Below are positions 50,834 to 60,879 of a stretch of 64,000 bases of DNA, one piece after another; the first letter of the stretch is position 1, and each line of letters begins with the position of its first letter. Under the pieces are notes generated by a model, which saw nothing but the letters and a program-made list of their open reading frames with translations, did not search any database and was not told where the DNA came from. The translations under genes and the position numbers were made by a program. The stretch is from Microcoleus sp. AS-A8 (lineage in GTDB: Bacteria; Cyanobacteriota; Cyanobacteriia; Cyanobacteriales; Coleofasciculaceae): positions 1-64,000 of the forward strand of contig JAMPKV010000008.1 of assembly GCA_039962225.1 (NCBI GenBank), in the 5' to 3' direction.

Positions 50834-51177
50834 TGAACGCGCATAGGAATGGTGTGAGCAGCGAGAGTTAGTAGATGCGCCCTTACACCAATGCTTCAAT
50901 TTTGGCATTGCTATCTTGGCAAGCCAAATGTCATGCTCAACCCGTACTCAGGTCGCCTAATGGTTTACTACAGATTTTTTTCCTTCTCCGTCAAAAATTG
51001 AACTCAGCTTCTGAGGAAATTACACATTCTCAAATCGTGACCAAAACTAATGGGATACAAGCTGCGTAACTATTGCTCCCCTGTCCTTCTAGGACGGCTT
51101 TTATTTCCGAGATGGCTTGATAAAACGTACCATCGATAGTTCAAGAATGCTATCTTAGAACTAAGAAGGTGATATAA
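50834..51177. other. Intergenic region left of tnpB
   Basis: Leader of the GGDEF gene, then a probable left end of the TnpB element with hairpin GTCCT-TCT-AGGAC (51083-51095). An AAGGTG sequence lies about 9 nt before the GTG start of tnpB. Confidence 0.45.
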
Positions 51178-52400
51178 GTGTTTACGCTAACTTACGAGTT
51201 CAAACTTAAACCCACTCAAGCACAGATAGCCATTTTTGAAGATTGGCTAGAGCAGTGCCGACGTGTTTACAACTATGCGCTTGCCGAGCGCAAAGATTGG
51301 TTTAAGTCTCGTAGTTGTCAGATAAACGCTTGCTCCCTCCAGTCTGAATACATCATCCCAGCTGACAGCAAAAGACCAACCTACGCCAGTCAGTGTAAAG
51401 GGTTAACCGAAGCTAGGCGTCGAATTCCTGCATTAAACGCCGTTCAAGTTCACGTTTTACAGCAAACCTTAAAGCGCCTTGAACAGGCATTTGTCAGTAT
51501 GTGGGAGCTCTCGACTGGTTTCCCCCGCTTCAAGAAAGTAGGGGCAATGCGCTCATTTGTGTTTCCACAGATGGGAGTTAACCCTATTCAAAATGGCGCG
51601 GTTAAGCTACCAAAGATTGGTTGGGTTAAGTTTCGCCAGTCGCGTTCCATCCCCAATGGAGCCACGTTGAAGCAGTTACGCATCGTCGCCAAAGCTAGTG
51701 GCTGGTATGCCATGCTGGCGTTGCAATGGGATGCACAAATCCCAGATGTCATGCCGCATGGTGAGGCGATTGGAATTGATGTGGGGATTAGTCACTTTGC
51801 TGCGGTTTCTAACGGCAAATTGTTTCCGAATCCACGACCTTTCAAGAAGCTCGAAGGCAAGCTTAAATTGCTGCAACAAAGAGTATCAAGGAAGGTCAGA
51901 GGTTCAAATAACCGGAAGAAAGCGCAAGTGAAGGTTAGTAAATTACACGAACGAATTGCGAACACGAGGAAGAATTACTACTGGCTATTGGCGCATAATC
52001 TCTGCGATTGGGCAGGGATGATATTTGTAGAAGATTTGAACCTCAAAGGTCTGGCGCGTGGCTTCTTAGGGAAGCACTGTCTAGATGCTGGTTGGGGTCA
52101 GTTCTTCCAAGTATTAGAGCAGTGTTGCCGTAAGCGTGGAGTGTTTTTCCTGAAGGTAGGCAGCAAGAAAACCAGTCAGATATGCCCTAATTGCTTGGTT
52201 GAAACGGGTAAAAAAGAGCTGTCTGAGCGGGTTCATTCCTGCGAACATTGCGGCTATACAACAGACAGGGATGTTGCAGCCGCTCAAGTAGTTCTCGTCA
52301 GGGGACTTGCAGCCGTGGGACACACGGTCAAGATGCTTTCTGAGGGTAAAGCGGTTGCGCTCCCCGTGATGAAAGAATCTCCGTCCTTATAGGGCGGAGA
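51080..52400 (+). mobile_element. Stand-alone TnpB (IS1341-type) element
   Basis: tnpB without tnpA, flanked by a left hairpin (51083-51095) and a right hairpin whose arms TCCGTCCT (52380-52387) and AGGGCGGA (52391-52398) overlap the tnpB stop codon. Both ends resemble the hairpin-bounded ends of IS200/IS605 elements; exact borders are not determined. The right-end sequence is where the guide (omega) RNA would end. Confidence 0.65.
51178..52392 (+). CDS. tnpB: TnpB RNA-guided nuclease (IS200/IS605 OrfB)
   Basis: 404 residues from GTG. N-terminal helical/wedge part begins TYEFKLKPTQAQIAIFEDWL. RuvC-like catalytic residues are all present: Asp201 in GIDVGISHFA, Glu285 in IFVEDLNLKG, and the TDRDVAAAQ segment (Asp363/Asp365). 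The zinc finger has CPNC (336-339) and CEHC (355-358). TnpB proteins are omega-RNA-guided DNA endonucleases that help the element persist. All catalytic motifs intact, so probably active. Confidence 0.95.
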   Translation: MFTLTYEFKLKPTQAQIAIFEDWLEQCRRVYNYALAERKDWFKSRSCQINACSLQSEYIIPADSKRPTYASQCKGLTEARRRIPALNAVQVHVLQQTLKRLEQAFVSMWELSTGFPRFKKVGAMRSFVFPQMGVNPIQNGAVKLPKIGWVKFRQSRSIPNGATLKQLRIVAKASGWYAMLALQWDAQIPDVMPHGEAIGIDVGISHFAAVSNGKLFPNPRPFKKLEGKLKLLQQRVSRKVRGSNNRKKAQVKVSKLHERIANTRKNYYWLLAHNLCDWAGMIFVEDLNLKGLARGFLGKHCLDAGWGQFFQVLEQCCRKRGVFFLKVGSKKTSQICPNCLVETGKKELSERVHSCEHCGYTTDRDVAAAQVVLVRGLAAVGHTVKMLSEGKAVALPVMKESPSL

Positions 52401-52521
52401 GTGTCAATCCGTAAAGCGCGAGAACCCACGACCATCCACACGAATCACGACCCAAGCACCAGGCAAGAGGCGTAGGGAGTGGAAGTACTCCAAGGAACGC
52501 ATTTTTTGTTCAAAGCGATCG

Positions 52522-52986
52522 CTATCCATCCGTTTCAGTCCAGGCAAAAATCTCAAAAGCCGAGTTCTCCGCCATCTTTACATAAAGCAGTTGATGGAAG
52601 CCTTCTGCATAAGAAGGGCGGACTAACTTATGATTTGTGGCGTAAATTCCTACGTCTGGCACTCTCGCCTTACCCGTGCGTTTCTGGTTGCGTCTAAGAC
52701 AATCACTGACTTTGGATTGAAAGTAATATCCCAAAAGCTGAGCACCGTATAGCTTGCCTAGTTCAATGAGTGAGGCTCGTTCCTCAACCGTTGGGTTTGT
52801 ATTGTCAACTACGACGGAACGACCTGCTTGTAGTGCCGCTTCAACGAGCTGTGCCTGCCTTCTGGCACGATTTTTATTGTTCCGCATCAGGTCTTTACTG
52901 ACGAGTTCGTGGGTTGCCGCCCAATACTGGCGGAAGAAGGTACTCTTCCCCGAAGCTTGCAGACCGATCAAAATGATTAACTCCAT
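52522..52986 (-). CDS. P-loop kinase (polynucleotide-kinase-like AAA domain)
   Basis: 154 residues. Walker A is GLQASGKST at 8-16. SVVVDNTNPTVEERASLIEL (about 56-75) matches the NxN/T segment of polynucleotide-kinase-like ATPases, and CLRRNQKRTGKARVPD is the lid with Arg residues. Such proteins phosphorylate nucleic-acid ends or small molecules; substrate unknown. Co-oriented with no partner. Next to the tnpB element, convergent. Confidence 0.85.
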   Translation of the reverse strand: MELIILIGLQASGKSTFFRQYWAATHELVSKDLMRNNKNRARRQAQLVEAALQAGRSVVVDNTNPTVEERASLIELGKLYGAQLLGYYFQSKVSDCLRRNQKRTGKARVPDVGIYATNHKLVRPSYAEGFHQLLYVKMAENSAFEIFAWTETDG

Positions 52987-53465
52987 GACAAGTGAGAACC
53001 ATCTGTGCAGTGGCGAGGCAATTTGTCTTTTATCGACCTAAATCGATAAAGGTTAACCGACTTGAGGATAGGTTGACACTCCCCGCATTTCCCTACGCTA
53101 GGCTAACGCCTCGCTTCGCTAAGATACGGGGATTCTTGGTTCATCAACTCGCCGTTAGACAGCAGGATTGCTCCAACCGCTCTTATTGGGCAAGTCTCCC
53201 CAAGCGTAAGTTCCCAGCAGAGCTTTAGTGAGTATGCCCCACGGTACACTTCACCTGGGGTCTTCTCGGCGAGTAAGATAAAACTTATTATTTGCCGTCA
53301 CCTTTTTTTCTCTTGCTGTATAACATGACGAGTTCAAGATCATTATCAGTGGTACCAGTCTATCTAAGGAGGTTCATCCGCTCTGGCGTTGACGGGCAAA
53401 CCAATCCGGTCAGAATCTTTTAAAGAAGCCCTGTTACGATTACAAATAATGGAGTGAAGTTCGCG
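52987..53465. other. Intergenic region upstream of thiE with repeat fragment
   Basis: About 480 nt. Contains a TACGCTAGGCTAACGCCTCGCTTCGCTAAGA-type block at 53093-53124 that resembles the GCG-rich dispersed repeats. I looked for a TPP riboswitch (CUGAGA and the second conserved box) ahead of thiE and did not find it. Confidence 0.5.
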
Positions 53466-54554
53466 ATGAGCGCTCAATACAGCGGTCGTAGATGGCAAGA
53501 GCCAGCTATTTGCCGGATTTTAGACGCCAATTTAGACCGAGCGAGAGAAGGCTTGCGAATTATTGAAGAGTGGTGCCGTTTTGGTCTCAATAGCGGCTCA
53601 CTGGCAAACGAATGCAAGCAAATGCGCCAGGAATTAGCTAGCTGGCATACTCAAGAAATTCGGGCATCACGGGATACTCCACAAGACCCTGGCACTGATT
53701 TGACTCATCCGAAGGAAGAACAGCGCTCCAGCATTGAGCAGCTTTTGCAGGCCAATCTTTGCCGGGTGGAAGAAGCGCTGCGGGTGTTGGAAGAATACGG
53801 CAAGCTTTATCACCCAGAGATGGGTGCAGTCTTTAAGCAGATGCGCTACCGAGTTTATACATTGGAGAGCAATTTGCTGGCCTATCGGCGTCATCAACTC
53901 TTGGAGCGATCGCATCTTTACCTGGTGACATCCACTTCAGAACAGCTATTTACCACGGTAGAAGCAGCGCTGCAAGGCGGACTCACCCTAGTACAGTACC
54001 GAGAAAAAACCGCAGACGATACGGTGAGACTCTCCTATGCTCAGAAACTATGCCAGATGTGCCATCACTACGGGGCGTTGTTTATCATGAACGACCGGGT
54101 CGATTTAGCCTTGGCGGTGGATGCGGATGGTGTGCATTTAGGGCAACAGGATATTCCGATCGCACTGGCGCGACAGCTACTGGGTTCCCAGCGCCTAATT
54201 GGTCGCTCTACCACAAATCCGGAGGAAATGCGACGTGCGATCGATGAAGGTGCAGACTATATCGGTGTGGGGCCGATTTATGAGACGCCCACCAAAGAAG
54301 GTAAAGCCGCGGCGGGTTTGGAATATGTGCAATATGCCGCTAAGCAGGCCACCATACCCTGGTTTGCGATCGGAGGCATCGATCCGAGTAATATTAACGA
54401 GGTTCTAGGGGCTGGTGCTGGGCGAGTGGCAATTGTACGTGCCATCATGCAAGCTGAGCAACCCACCCTAATTACGCAATACTTCCTGTCTCAACTCACG
54501 CGACAGCAAACTCTCCGTAGCCTCGAAGCCCGTGTCACTCAATCTCATGTCTAA
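53466..54554 (+). CDS. thiE: Thiamine phosphate synthase with N-terminal cyanobacterial domain
   Basis: 362 residues from ATG 53466 (GTG at 53454 is another option). The N-terminal ~140 residues (ICRILDANLDRAREGLRIIE, REELASWHTQEIRAS-like text) are the domain fused to ThiE in cyanobacteria. The ThiE barrel starts near 145 (LYLVTSTSEQLF): LVQYREKTADD, FIMNDRVDLALAVDADGVHLGQ, GVGPIYETPTKEG and IPWFAIGGIDPSNI. It joins the pyrimidine and thiazole parts of thiamine. The stop overlaps the thiS start. Confidence 0.93.
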   Translation: MSAQYSGRRWQEPAICRILDANLDRAREGLRIIEEWCRFGLNSGSLANECKQMRQELASWHTQEIRASRDTPQDPGTDLTHPKEEQRSSIEQLLQANLCRVEEALRVLEEYGKLYHPEMGAVFKQMRYRVYTLESNLLAYRRHQLLERSHLYLVTSTSEQLFTTVEAALQGGLTLVQYREKTADDTVRLSYAQKLCQMCHHYGALFIMNDRVDLALAVDADGVHLGQQDIPIALARQLLGSQRLIGRSTTNPEEMRRAIDEGADYIGVGPIYETPTKEGKAAAGLEYVQYAAKQATIPWFAIGGIDPSNINEVLGAGAGRVAIVRAIMQAEQPTLITQYFLSQLTRQQTLRSLEARVTQSHV

Positions 54555-54768
54555 CACAAGCGATCGCATTACTCTTCAAGTGAATGGTGAAACCCGTACC
54601 TGCCCTCTGCAAACTCAGCTTCCGCAACTTCTAGAACACTTAGGCTTAAATCCCCGCCTAGTCGCTGTGGAGTATAACGGCGAAATTCTCCATCGACAAT
54701 ATTGGTCTCAAACTCAAATCCAAGAAGGCGACAAGCTGGAAATTGTCACGATTGTTGGCGGTGGGTAA
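54547..54768 (+). CDS. thiS: Sulfur carrier protein ThiS
   Basis: 73 residues from ATG 54547, overlapping the thiE stop by 8 nt. Beta-grasp fold: ITLQVNGETRTCP, LLEHLGLNPRLVAVEYNGEIL and the C-terminal IVTIVGGG required for adenylation and thiocarboxylate formation. It supplies sulfur for the thiazole ring. Translationally coupled to thiE. Confidence 0.94.
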   Translation: MSNTSDRITLQVNGETRTCPLQTQLPQLLEHLGLNPRLVAVEYNGEILHRQYWSQTQIQEGDKLEIVTIVGGG

Positions 54769-54991
54769 AGGTAAAAGTCTAAGTGAAAGTACGGGTATCT
54801 TCATCGGGAATCCCTCCAATGAGCTGATTCAGCTAGAGGGACGGTAGCGGTAAATTAGAGAAGGAGCTAGCAGAACCCCTTGCGGATTTCCCTTTTCTGG
54901 GCTCTCCACCTTAAGACTTATTGGTCAAAAGATGTTTTGAGCTACTAGAGCCGCTAAAGTTTCACTTAGCTTGGAGAGTAATGGTTTTCCT

Positions 54992-55969
54992 ATGCGTAAC
55001 AAACTTTTTTCAACGATTAAACCTTTTTTGAAATCCCTTTTTCTATTCGGGCTGATATGTTCCCTGGTTCTAGGTAACGCCGATAATGCCCTAGCCGCCA
55101 GAAGTGGCGGTCGGATTGGTGGTGGTTCTTTCAGTGCCCCCAGTCGTAGCTACTCACCTCCGAGTGGTGGTTACCGCTCACCGGGTGGCGGCTATGGTGG
55201 ATATGGTTATGGATATCCAGGCGGCGGCGGCTTTGGAGGGTCGTTCTTTCTGATGCCCTTCTTATTTGGCGGCGGCTTTAGCAGTATATTCGGTATTCTG
55301 ATTTTCTTTGCGATCGCTAATTTCTTGGTGCAGACCTTCCGCCGCATGGGTGAGGGTGGCGATAACGATGTTCCAGGCTACAGCAACCCCAAGATTTCGG
55401 TAGCTCGTGTACAAGTGGGTCTGTTAGAGGGGGCGCGTGGTCTCCAAAAAGAACTAGACGAGTTAGCGCTTAGTGCAGATACAGGTTCTGCTGAGGGTAG
55501 AGCGCAAGTTCTGCAAGAGTCAACTTTAGCTTTACTACGCCACCCTGAATACTGGGTCTATGGTGCGGCTCAATCTCAACAAACTGCACTCGAAGCGGCA
55601 GAAGCGAAATTTAATCAATTGGCACTGGCGGAGCGCAGCAAGTTTACCGCAGAAACCCTCTCGAACGTCAACAATCAGCTTAGAGAAGGTTCTTCCCAGA
55701 CCTCCTTACCTGCTGATGGTGGACAAATCGTTGCCACAGAGGCACCGGGTGAATACATTGTCGTTACGCTTGTGGTAGGGACTCAAGGCAAGCTGGAACT
55801 CCCACAAATCAATAGCTCAGATGACCTGCGTCAAGCTCTGCGTCAAATGGGGAGTATTTCGAGTGAGCGCTTACTGGCGGTAGAAATTCTCTGGACACCT
55901 CAAGCCGAAGGCGATACTCTCACCTCAGATGACTTGATGGCTGAATATCCAGACCTGAAGCTCGTTTAA
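54992..55969 (+). CDS. DUF1517 membrane protein
   Basis: 325 residues from ATG 54992; TTG at 54971 adds seven. A signal peptide or anchor (about 12-35, ending ALA) precedes a Gly/Ser/Tyr-rich linker (GGYGGYGYGYPGGGGFGG) and one or two hydrophobic segments (about 75-105). The soluble DUF1517 domain follows (about 125-325: ISVARVQVGLLEGARGLQ, LLRHPEYWVYGAAQ, YIVVTLVVGTQGKLELP). The family is conserved in cyanobacteria and plastids; function unknown. Confidence 0.9.
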   Translation: MRNKLFSTIKPFLKSLFLFGLICSLVLGNADNALAARSGGRIGGGSFSAPSRSYSPPSGGYRSPGGGYGGYGYGYPGGGGFGGSFFLMPFLFGGGFSSIFGILIFFAIANFLVQTFRRMGEGGDNDVPGYSNPKISVARVQVGLLEGARGLQKELDELALSADTGSAEGRAQVLQESTLALLRHPEYWVYGAAQSQQTALEAAEAKFNQLALAERSKFTAETLSNVNNQLREGSSQTSLPADGGQIVATEAPGEYIVVTLVVGTQGKLELPQINSSDDLRQALRQMGSISSERLLAVEILWTPQAEGDTLTSDDLMAEYPDLKLV

Positions 55970-55996
55970 ATTTTGACAAGATCTCAAAAATTATAG

Positions 55997-56023
55997 GGGT
56001 AGGTCTTGTACCTACCCTTTTTT
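55997..56023 (+). terminator. Rho-independent terminator of the DUF1517 gene
   Basis: GGGTAGGT (55997-56004) and ACCTACCC (56010-56017) pair around CTTGT and are followed by TTTTTTC, 28 nt after the stop. Confidence 0.85.
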
Positions 56024-56278
56024 CTTTGCTCACTTTTGTTACAAAAATATATAAAATCTGACGGAAGCTTAATATTTTTTTTATCTTTTAGTCAGACAAT
56101 CAGGTGATAAGCCATTTCCTCCTGGAGAACTCCTTAGAACCATGAGGTTTCTGCGACATGATTCAAATCATAGAAATTTTTTCCCAATGGTTGTATACCT
56201 TAACTTAGCAGCCATTCTTGTCCTCAGCACCCAGTGATTAAAGGACTTCTCCAAAAAATTATTCATGCGCCATCCTAG

Positions 56279-56301
56279 GGGGCACGGCATTGTCGTGCCC
56301 C
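56279..56301. repeat. Palindromic repeat (GGGGCACG family)
   Basis: GGGGCACG (56279-56286) and CGTGCCCC (56294-56301) pair around a 7-nt loop GCATTGT. It resembles the hairpin after chlH (30619-30639). Confidence 0.6.
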
Positions 56302-56437
56302 TTGCAACTATTATCCTGACTTAGCCTCTCGATACTTAAAGCCTTCAGCCGTATCCAGCTAACGCCATAACAACAGTGAAGTCCTGGCGCAGAAGTTCTT
56401 TTGGATAGATGTGATTACGGCTGACTCAATCTGAAAA

Positions 56438-58984
56438 ATGGAAGACTCAATCACTCAATCTCATCAATCAGAAGCCGCTCTTTCTAAAAGCGAAGTGCGA
56501 TGGCGAAGAATCTCTGCTCGTGTGCCGGGGGTCATTTACCAATTTTTGAGATATCCAGATGGCACTCTGGCTTTTCCCTTTATCAGTCCGAGTTGTCGCA
56601 AAATTTTTGAAGTGGAGGCGATTGAGATTGAAGCCGATGCCAGTGTTCTCATGTCGATGATTCATCCACAGGATGAAGCAGACTTCAACCGATCAGTTAC
56701 CGATTCTATTGAAACCTTACAGCCTTGGTCTTGGGAAGGTCGGTTCATCTTACCATCGGGGCGGATTAAATGGATTCAAGCGGCTTCTGCACCGGAACGA
56801 CAGGCGGATGGAGAGATTCTTTGGGATGGATTGCTCATCGACATCACGGCACGTAAACAAGCAGAAGATGAGCTGTGGCAAGCGAGGGAAGAACTTGAAA
56901 ATAGAGTTGAGCAGAGGACAGGTGAGTTAAAACAGGTCAATGAACAGCTAAGATTCACACAGTTTTCCACGGATTATGCTCCTGAGGCAATTTTGTGGAT
57001 GGATGCTGAGGCTCAGTTCTTTTACGTCAACGAAGCCGCTTGCCAAATGCTGGGCTATTCTCGTGAGGAACTCCTCTCGATGAGTGTCTATGATATCGAT
57101 CCCAACCTTCCTGCTCAATCTTGGCCAGAATACGGGAAAAAAATAAAATCTCTAGGTTTTGTGACTTTAGAGTCCAGCAACCGTGCTAAGGATGGTCGAA
57201 TTTTTCCGGTCGAGATTAGCATCAACCATCTAGAATTCAAGGGTCAAGAGTACAACTGCGCCTTTGTCCGCGACATCAGCGAGCGTTATAAAGCAAAGGA
57301 AGCTCTTCAAGAAAGCGAACAAAAGTTTCGCAGTATTGTAGAAAATGCTAACGATATTATTTATCAGCTAACACCGGATGGAATCTTTTCTTATGTTTCC
57401 CCGAACTGGGTCGAGCTTTTAGGGCACGAAATTTCAGAAGTTGAGGGCAAAGTTTTTACTCTGTTTGTCCATCCCGATGACATACCCATCTGTTTGGGTA
57501 CCTTACGTCGAGCGATCGAAAATGCTCAGAATCAATCTGGGGTTGAGTACCGAGTTAGACACAAGGCTGGTATTTGGCGATGGCATACCTCTAATTTCTC
57601 ACTGTTGAGAGACTCGCTTGGTCGCGTGGTTTCAGTGATTGGGATTGCTCACGATATTAGCGATCGCAAACAAGCGGAGGACGCCTTGCGAGAGAGTGAG
57701 GAGCGATTTCGGAATTTGGTTGAAAGCACTAACGATTTCATTTGGGAGGTTGATCAGAATGCTGTATACACCTACGTGAGTCCCCAAATCAAAGATATTT
57801 TAGGTTATGAAGTGGCAGAGGTTTTAGGTAAAACGCCCTTTGACTTCATGCCCTCTGAAGAAGCCTGTTGTGTGAGTGAAATGATGAGTAATCGGGTGGC
57901 TTTGCGACAGTCAATTACTAATCTCGAAAACATCAACTTGCACAAAGATGGACATATTGTAGTACTCGAAACGAGTGGTGTTCCTTTCTTTGATAAGGCT
58001 GGTAGTTTCCAAGGGTATCGCGGAATCGATAGAGATATTACTAAGCGCAAGCAAACTGAGGAAGCCGTCAGGCAATCTAAAGCGCAGCTACAACGACAAG
58101 CTAATCAATTAGAAAAAACCTTACGCCAACTTCAGAATACACAGGCACAGCTCATTCAAACTGAAAAAATGTCTTCCCTAGGACAGTTGGTGGCGGGGAT
58201 GGCTCACGAAATTAACAATCCCATTAATTTTATCTATGCCAATATTAATCATGCCAGAAATTATATCACTGATTTATTCAATTTGATTGGTTTTTATCAA
58301 GATTTTTCTCCTCCTCCCCCCCTGGAAATCGCGTCAGAAATTAAGGCAATTGACCTAGACTTTGTGATAGAAGATTTTCCCAAACTCCTTGATTCCATGA
58401 AGGTAGGGGCTGAACGGATTCGGGAAATTGTCCGGAGCTTAAGTACTTTTTCTCGTGTGAATGAAGCGGCTGTTAAAGAGGTAGATCTTCATCAAGGGCT
58501 TGATAGTACTTTAATTCTTTTAGAAAGTCGCTTGAAGCCACCGCTGAGTTCTCAGACGATTCAGGTGATTAAAGACTATAGTAATCTGCCTTTGGTCAAA
58601 TGCTATCCAGGAGAACTCAATCAGGTTTTCATGAATCTCCTGAATAATGCCATTGATGCGTTAGAAAAACATAAGCGGCATCAGAATTTTGCCGAAATTA
58701 ATGCCAACCCCAGCACGATAACAATTCGCACTGAAATAAGTTCAAAATCTACATCCCATCCCTGGATTGTAATTCGCATTGCAGACAATGGTTCAGGTAT
58801 GACAGAAGAAATTAGTTCCAGAGCTTTTGACCCATTTTTCACGACAAAACCCGTCGGCGAAGGTACTGGTTTAGGGTTAGCCATTAGCTACCAAATTGTG
58901 GTTGAGCTTCACAAGGGTCGGTTGTACTGTATTTCCTCTCCGGGTCAAGGAACCGAATTTGTGATTGCACTTCCTAATATTTAA
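56438..58984 (+). CDS. Multi-PAS hybrid-type sensor histidine kinase
   Basis: 848 residues, no membrane segment. Four PAS domains are spaced about 120-130 residues apart (about 18-140, 170-285, 290-415, 420-545), each with PAC-type ends ([73 protein letters not shown]). A coiled coil leads to HisKA ([17 protein letters not shown], phospho-His) and HATPase_c ([37 protein letters not shown]). A response-regulator gene follows 12 nt later. The signal is unknown; no cofactor motif is obvious. Confidence 0.93.
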   Translation: MEDSITQSHQSEAALSKSEVRWRRISARVPGVIYQFLRYPDGTLAFPFISPSCRKIFEVEAIEIEADASVLMSMIHPQDEADFNRSVTDSIETLQPWSWEGRFILPSGRIKWIQAASAPERQADGEILWDGLLIDITARKQAEDELWQAREELENRVEQRTGELKQVNEQLRFTQFSTDYAPEAILWMDAEAQFFYVNEAACQMLGYSREELLSMSVYDIDPNLPAQSWPEYGKKIKSLGFVTLESSNRAKDGRIFPVEISINHLEFKGQEYNCAFVRDISERYKAKEALQESEQKFRSIVENANDIIYQLTPDGIFSYVSPNWVELLGHEISEVEGKVFTLFVHPDDIPICLGTLRRAIENAQNQSGVEYRVRHKAGIWRWHTSNFSLLRDSLGRVVSVIGIAHDISDRKQAEDALRESEERFRNLVESTNDFIWEVDQNAVYTYVSPQIKDILGYEVAEVLGKTPFDFMPSEEACCVSEMMSNRVALRQSITNLENINLHKDGHIVVLETSGVPFFDKAGSFQGYRGIDRDITKRKQTEEAVRQSKAQLQRQANQLEKTLRQLQNTQAQLIQTEKMSSLGQLVAGMAHEINNPINFIYANINHARNYITDLFNLIGFYQDFSPPPPLEIASEIKAIDLDFVIEDFPKLLDSMKVGAERIREIVRSLSTFSRVNEAAVKEVDLHQGLDSTLILLESRLKPPLSSQTIQVIKDYSNLPLVKCYPGELNQVFMNLLNNAIDALEKHKRHQNFAEINANPSTITIRTEISSKSTSHPWIVIRIADNGSGMTEEISSRAFDPFFTTKPVGEGTGLGLAISYQIVVELHKGRLYCISSPGQGTEFVIALPNI

Positions 58985-58992
58985 AAGGAGGC
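58985..58992 (+). promoter_or_regulatory. Ribosome binding site of response regulator
   Basis: AAAGGAGG directly precedes the regulator start, five nt before ATG 58997. Confidence 0.75.
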
Positions 58993-58996
58993 TATC

Positions 58997-59707
58997 ATGG
59001 ACATTTTAATTGTCGAGGATGAACCAGAAATTGCCAAACTCATCCAACTCGCTTTAGAAAGAGAAGGGTTTGCCTGCAACTGGTGTGCCGATGGACTAAC
59101 GGCTTTACAGGCGTTTACCAAACAACAACCCGATGTAATCATTTTAGATTTGATGCTTCCAGGTCTGGATGGTTTGGAGGTATGTGCCAGAATTCGACAA
59201 AAGCCCGGTGTGAAAGACCCCTATATTTTGATGTTGACGGCTAAGGGTGAGGAAATTGACCGGGTGATTGGTCTATCCACGGGTGCAGATGATTATTTGG
59301 TTAAACCTTTTAGTCCTACCGAATTAGTAGCCAGAGTTCGGGCGCTATTACGGCGCAGTCTGCGTCATGGGGGACAGCATTTAATCTACCAAACCCAACA
59401 TTTTGTAGTTAATGTAGATCAGCGCACAGCAACACGCCAACTGGAGGTAGGCGACACAGAAGTGCTGGACTTAACCACTTTAGAATTTAATCTGTTGGCT
59501 ACATTTATTAGTCAGCCGGGCCGAGTTTGGAATCGTACTCAGCTAATTGACAAACTTTGGGGTGATAACTTTTTTGGCGATGAACGAGTCGTTGATACCC
59601 ATGTGGCGCGGTTGCGAAAAAAAATTGAGCCTGACTCCGCTAATCCGACTTTTGTGAAGACGGTGATTGGCGTCGGCTACAAGTTTGAAGACTTAGTTGC
59701 AACTTAA
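58997..59707 (+). CDS. OmpR/PhoB-family response regulator
   Basis: 236 residues. Receiver domain at 1-120 with acidic pocket (VEDEPE), phospho-acceptor Asp51 (IILDLMLPG), and Lys in LVKPFSPTEL. Winged-helix effector at about 135-232 (LTTLEFNLLATFISQPGRVW, RVVDTHVARLRKKI). It lies between two histidine kinase genes on one strand, 12 nt after the first and 35 nt before the second, so either or both may be its partner. Confidence 0.94.
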   Translation: MDILIVEDEPEIAKLIQLALEREGFACNWCADGLTALQAFTKQQPDVIILDLMLPGLDGLEVCARIRQKPGVKDPYILMLTAKGEEIDRVIGLSTGADDYLVKPFSPTELVARVRALLRRSLRHGGQHLIYQTQHFVVNVDQRTATRQLEVGDTEVLDLTTLEFNLLATFISQPGRVWNRTQLIDKLWGDNFFGDERVVDTHVARLRKKIEPDSANPTFVKTVIGVGYKFEDLVAT

Positions 59708-59742
59708 AACTTCCGCATCATTTCACGGAATTTTGTCAGCCA

Positions 59743-60879
59743 ATGAGTAAGGATAATTTGCGTCGAATGAAATCCTTGCCTTTAGCATCACGCCTGTTTT
59801 TTTCCCATCTTTTAGTGATGATTGTGGGCGTAGGTTCTCTCGTGATCATTGGCAAGTTGTCTTCCCCTCGCTTGTTTGTCCTGCACCTGCAACAACTCGA
59901 AGGCAGAGGTCTCACTTTACGCTTTGCTCGCACTTATCTGGTTAAGGGGTTTGAAACCGCTTGGAATCGCAGTACCTTCTGGTCAGTGATTGTTGGGACT
60001 ACGGCTGCCGGTGGACTTAGCTACTGGGTTTCCAAGCGAATTGTACAGCCTCTGACTCAAATCGAACAAATTACCCAAAAGTTTGCAGCAGGGCAACTGG
60101 ACGAGCGACTGCCGCCGAGTGAGATTCCTGAAATCAATCAACTGGCTAACAGTTTTAACCGGATGGCTGTCAGTTTGGAAGATGTAGAACAGCGACGGCG
60201 AGACTTAGTCAGTGACCTCACCCATGAACTGCGAACTCCTTTAACGGTGCTGCGGGGTTATCTCGAAGAACTAGCCGATGGTCAAATGGAACCGACTCCA
60301 GCGGTTTACCAGCGGTTAACAAAGGAAATCAGACGGTTAGAACGTTTGATTAATGATTTGCAGGAACTTTCTAAGGCAGAAGCCGGATATCTCCCGATTA
60401 AGGTTGAGCCTGTTAATTTACGTCCCTTGTTAGAGTCTTTGGTGGAAAAATTTGCTGACCAGTTATTGGAAGATGGCCCACAGTTGCGTTTAGACTGTCC
60501 GGAGCAATTGCCCAGTGTACTGGCTGATATTGACCGAGTGGAACAGGTGTTGGTTAACCTTTTAGGCAACGCCCTCACCTATACGGAGTCGGGTTCAATC
60601 ATCATCCGTGCTTGGGCAGAAGCCGAAGGGACAAAAGCTTTTGTCCCGCGATTGTGGATTGCGGTGACTGACACGGGGATTGGAATTTCACCCGCAGATT
60701 TGCCTCATGTCTTTGAGCGTTTCTGGCGGGCGGAAAAGTCTCGAAATCAGCATACGGGAGGAACTGGGATTGGTCTAGCGATTTCTCAACGGTTGATTGA
60801 AGTGCAGGGTGGTGAGATTGAAGTGGAAAGTCAATTGGGTGTTGGTAGTACGTTTCGCTTTTATCTACCTCTGGCGTGA
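59743..60879 (+). CDS. HAMP-domain sensor histidine kinase
   Basis: 378 residues. A first membrane segment (about 18-40), a short extracytoplasmic part, a second segment near 78-95, then HAMP (about 95-145: RIVQPLTQIEQITQKFAAG). HisKA has LVSDLTHELRTPLTVLRGY; HATPase_c has LVNLLGNALTYTESG, VTDTGIGIS and TGGTGIGLAIS. Third gene of the kinase-regulator-kinase unit. Confidence 0.93.
   Translation: MSKDNLRRMKSLPLASRLFFSHLLVMIVGVGSLVIIGKLSSPRLFVLHLQQLEGRGLTLRFARTYLVKGFETAWNRSTFWSVIVGTTAAGGLSYWVSKRIVQPLTQIEQITQKFAAGQLDERLPPSEIPEINQLANSFNRMAVSLEDVEQRRRDLVSDLTHELRTPLTVLRGYLEELADGQMEPTPAVYQRLTKEIRRLERLINDLQELSKAEAGYLPIKVEPVNLRPLLESLVEKFADQLLEDGPQLRLDCPEQLPSVLADIDRVEQVLVNLLGNALTYTESGSIIIRAWAEAEGTKAFVPRLWIAVTDTGIGISPADLPHVFERFWRAEKSRNQHTGGTGIGLAISQRLIEVQGGEIEVESQLGVGSTFRFYLPLA

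Larger units (their letters stand above)
55970..56437. other. Intergenic region between DUF1517 and the sensor kinase
   Basis: Terminator at the left, a GGCACGG palindrome (56279-56301) in the middle, and the promoter of the sensor kinase at the right. Nothing else recognised. Confidence 0.5.

Noticed and set aside
53230-53465. TPP riboswitch before thiE
   Set aside because: No CUGAGA box or matching second conserved segment could be found.
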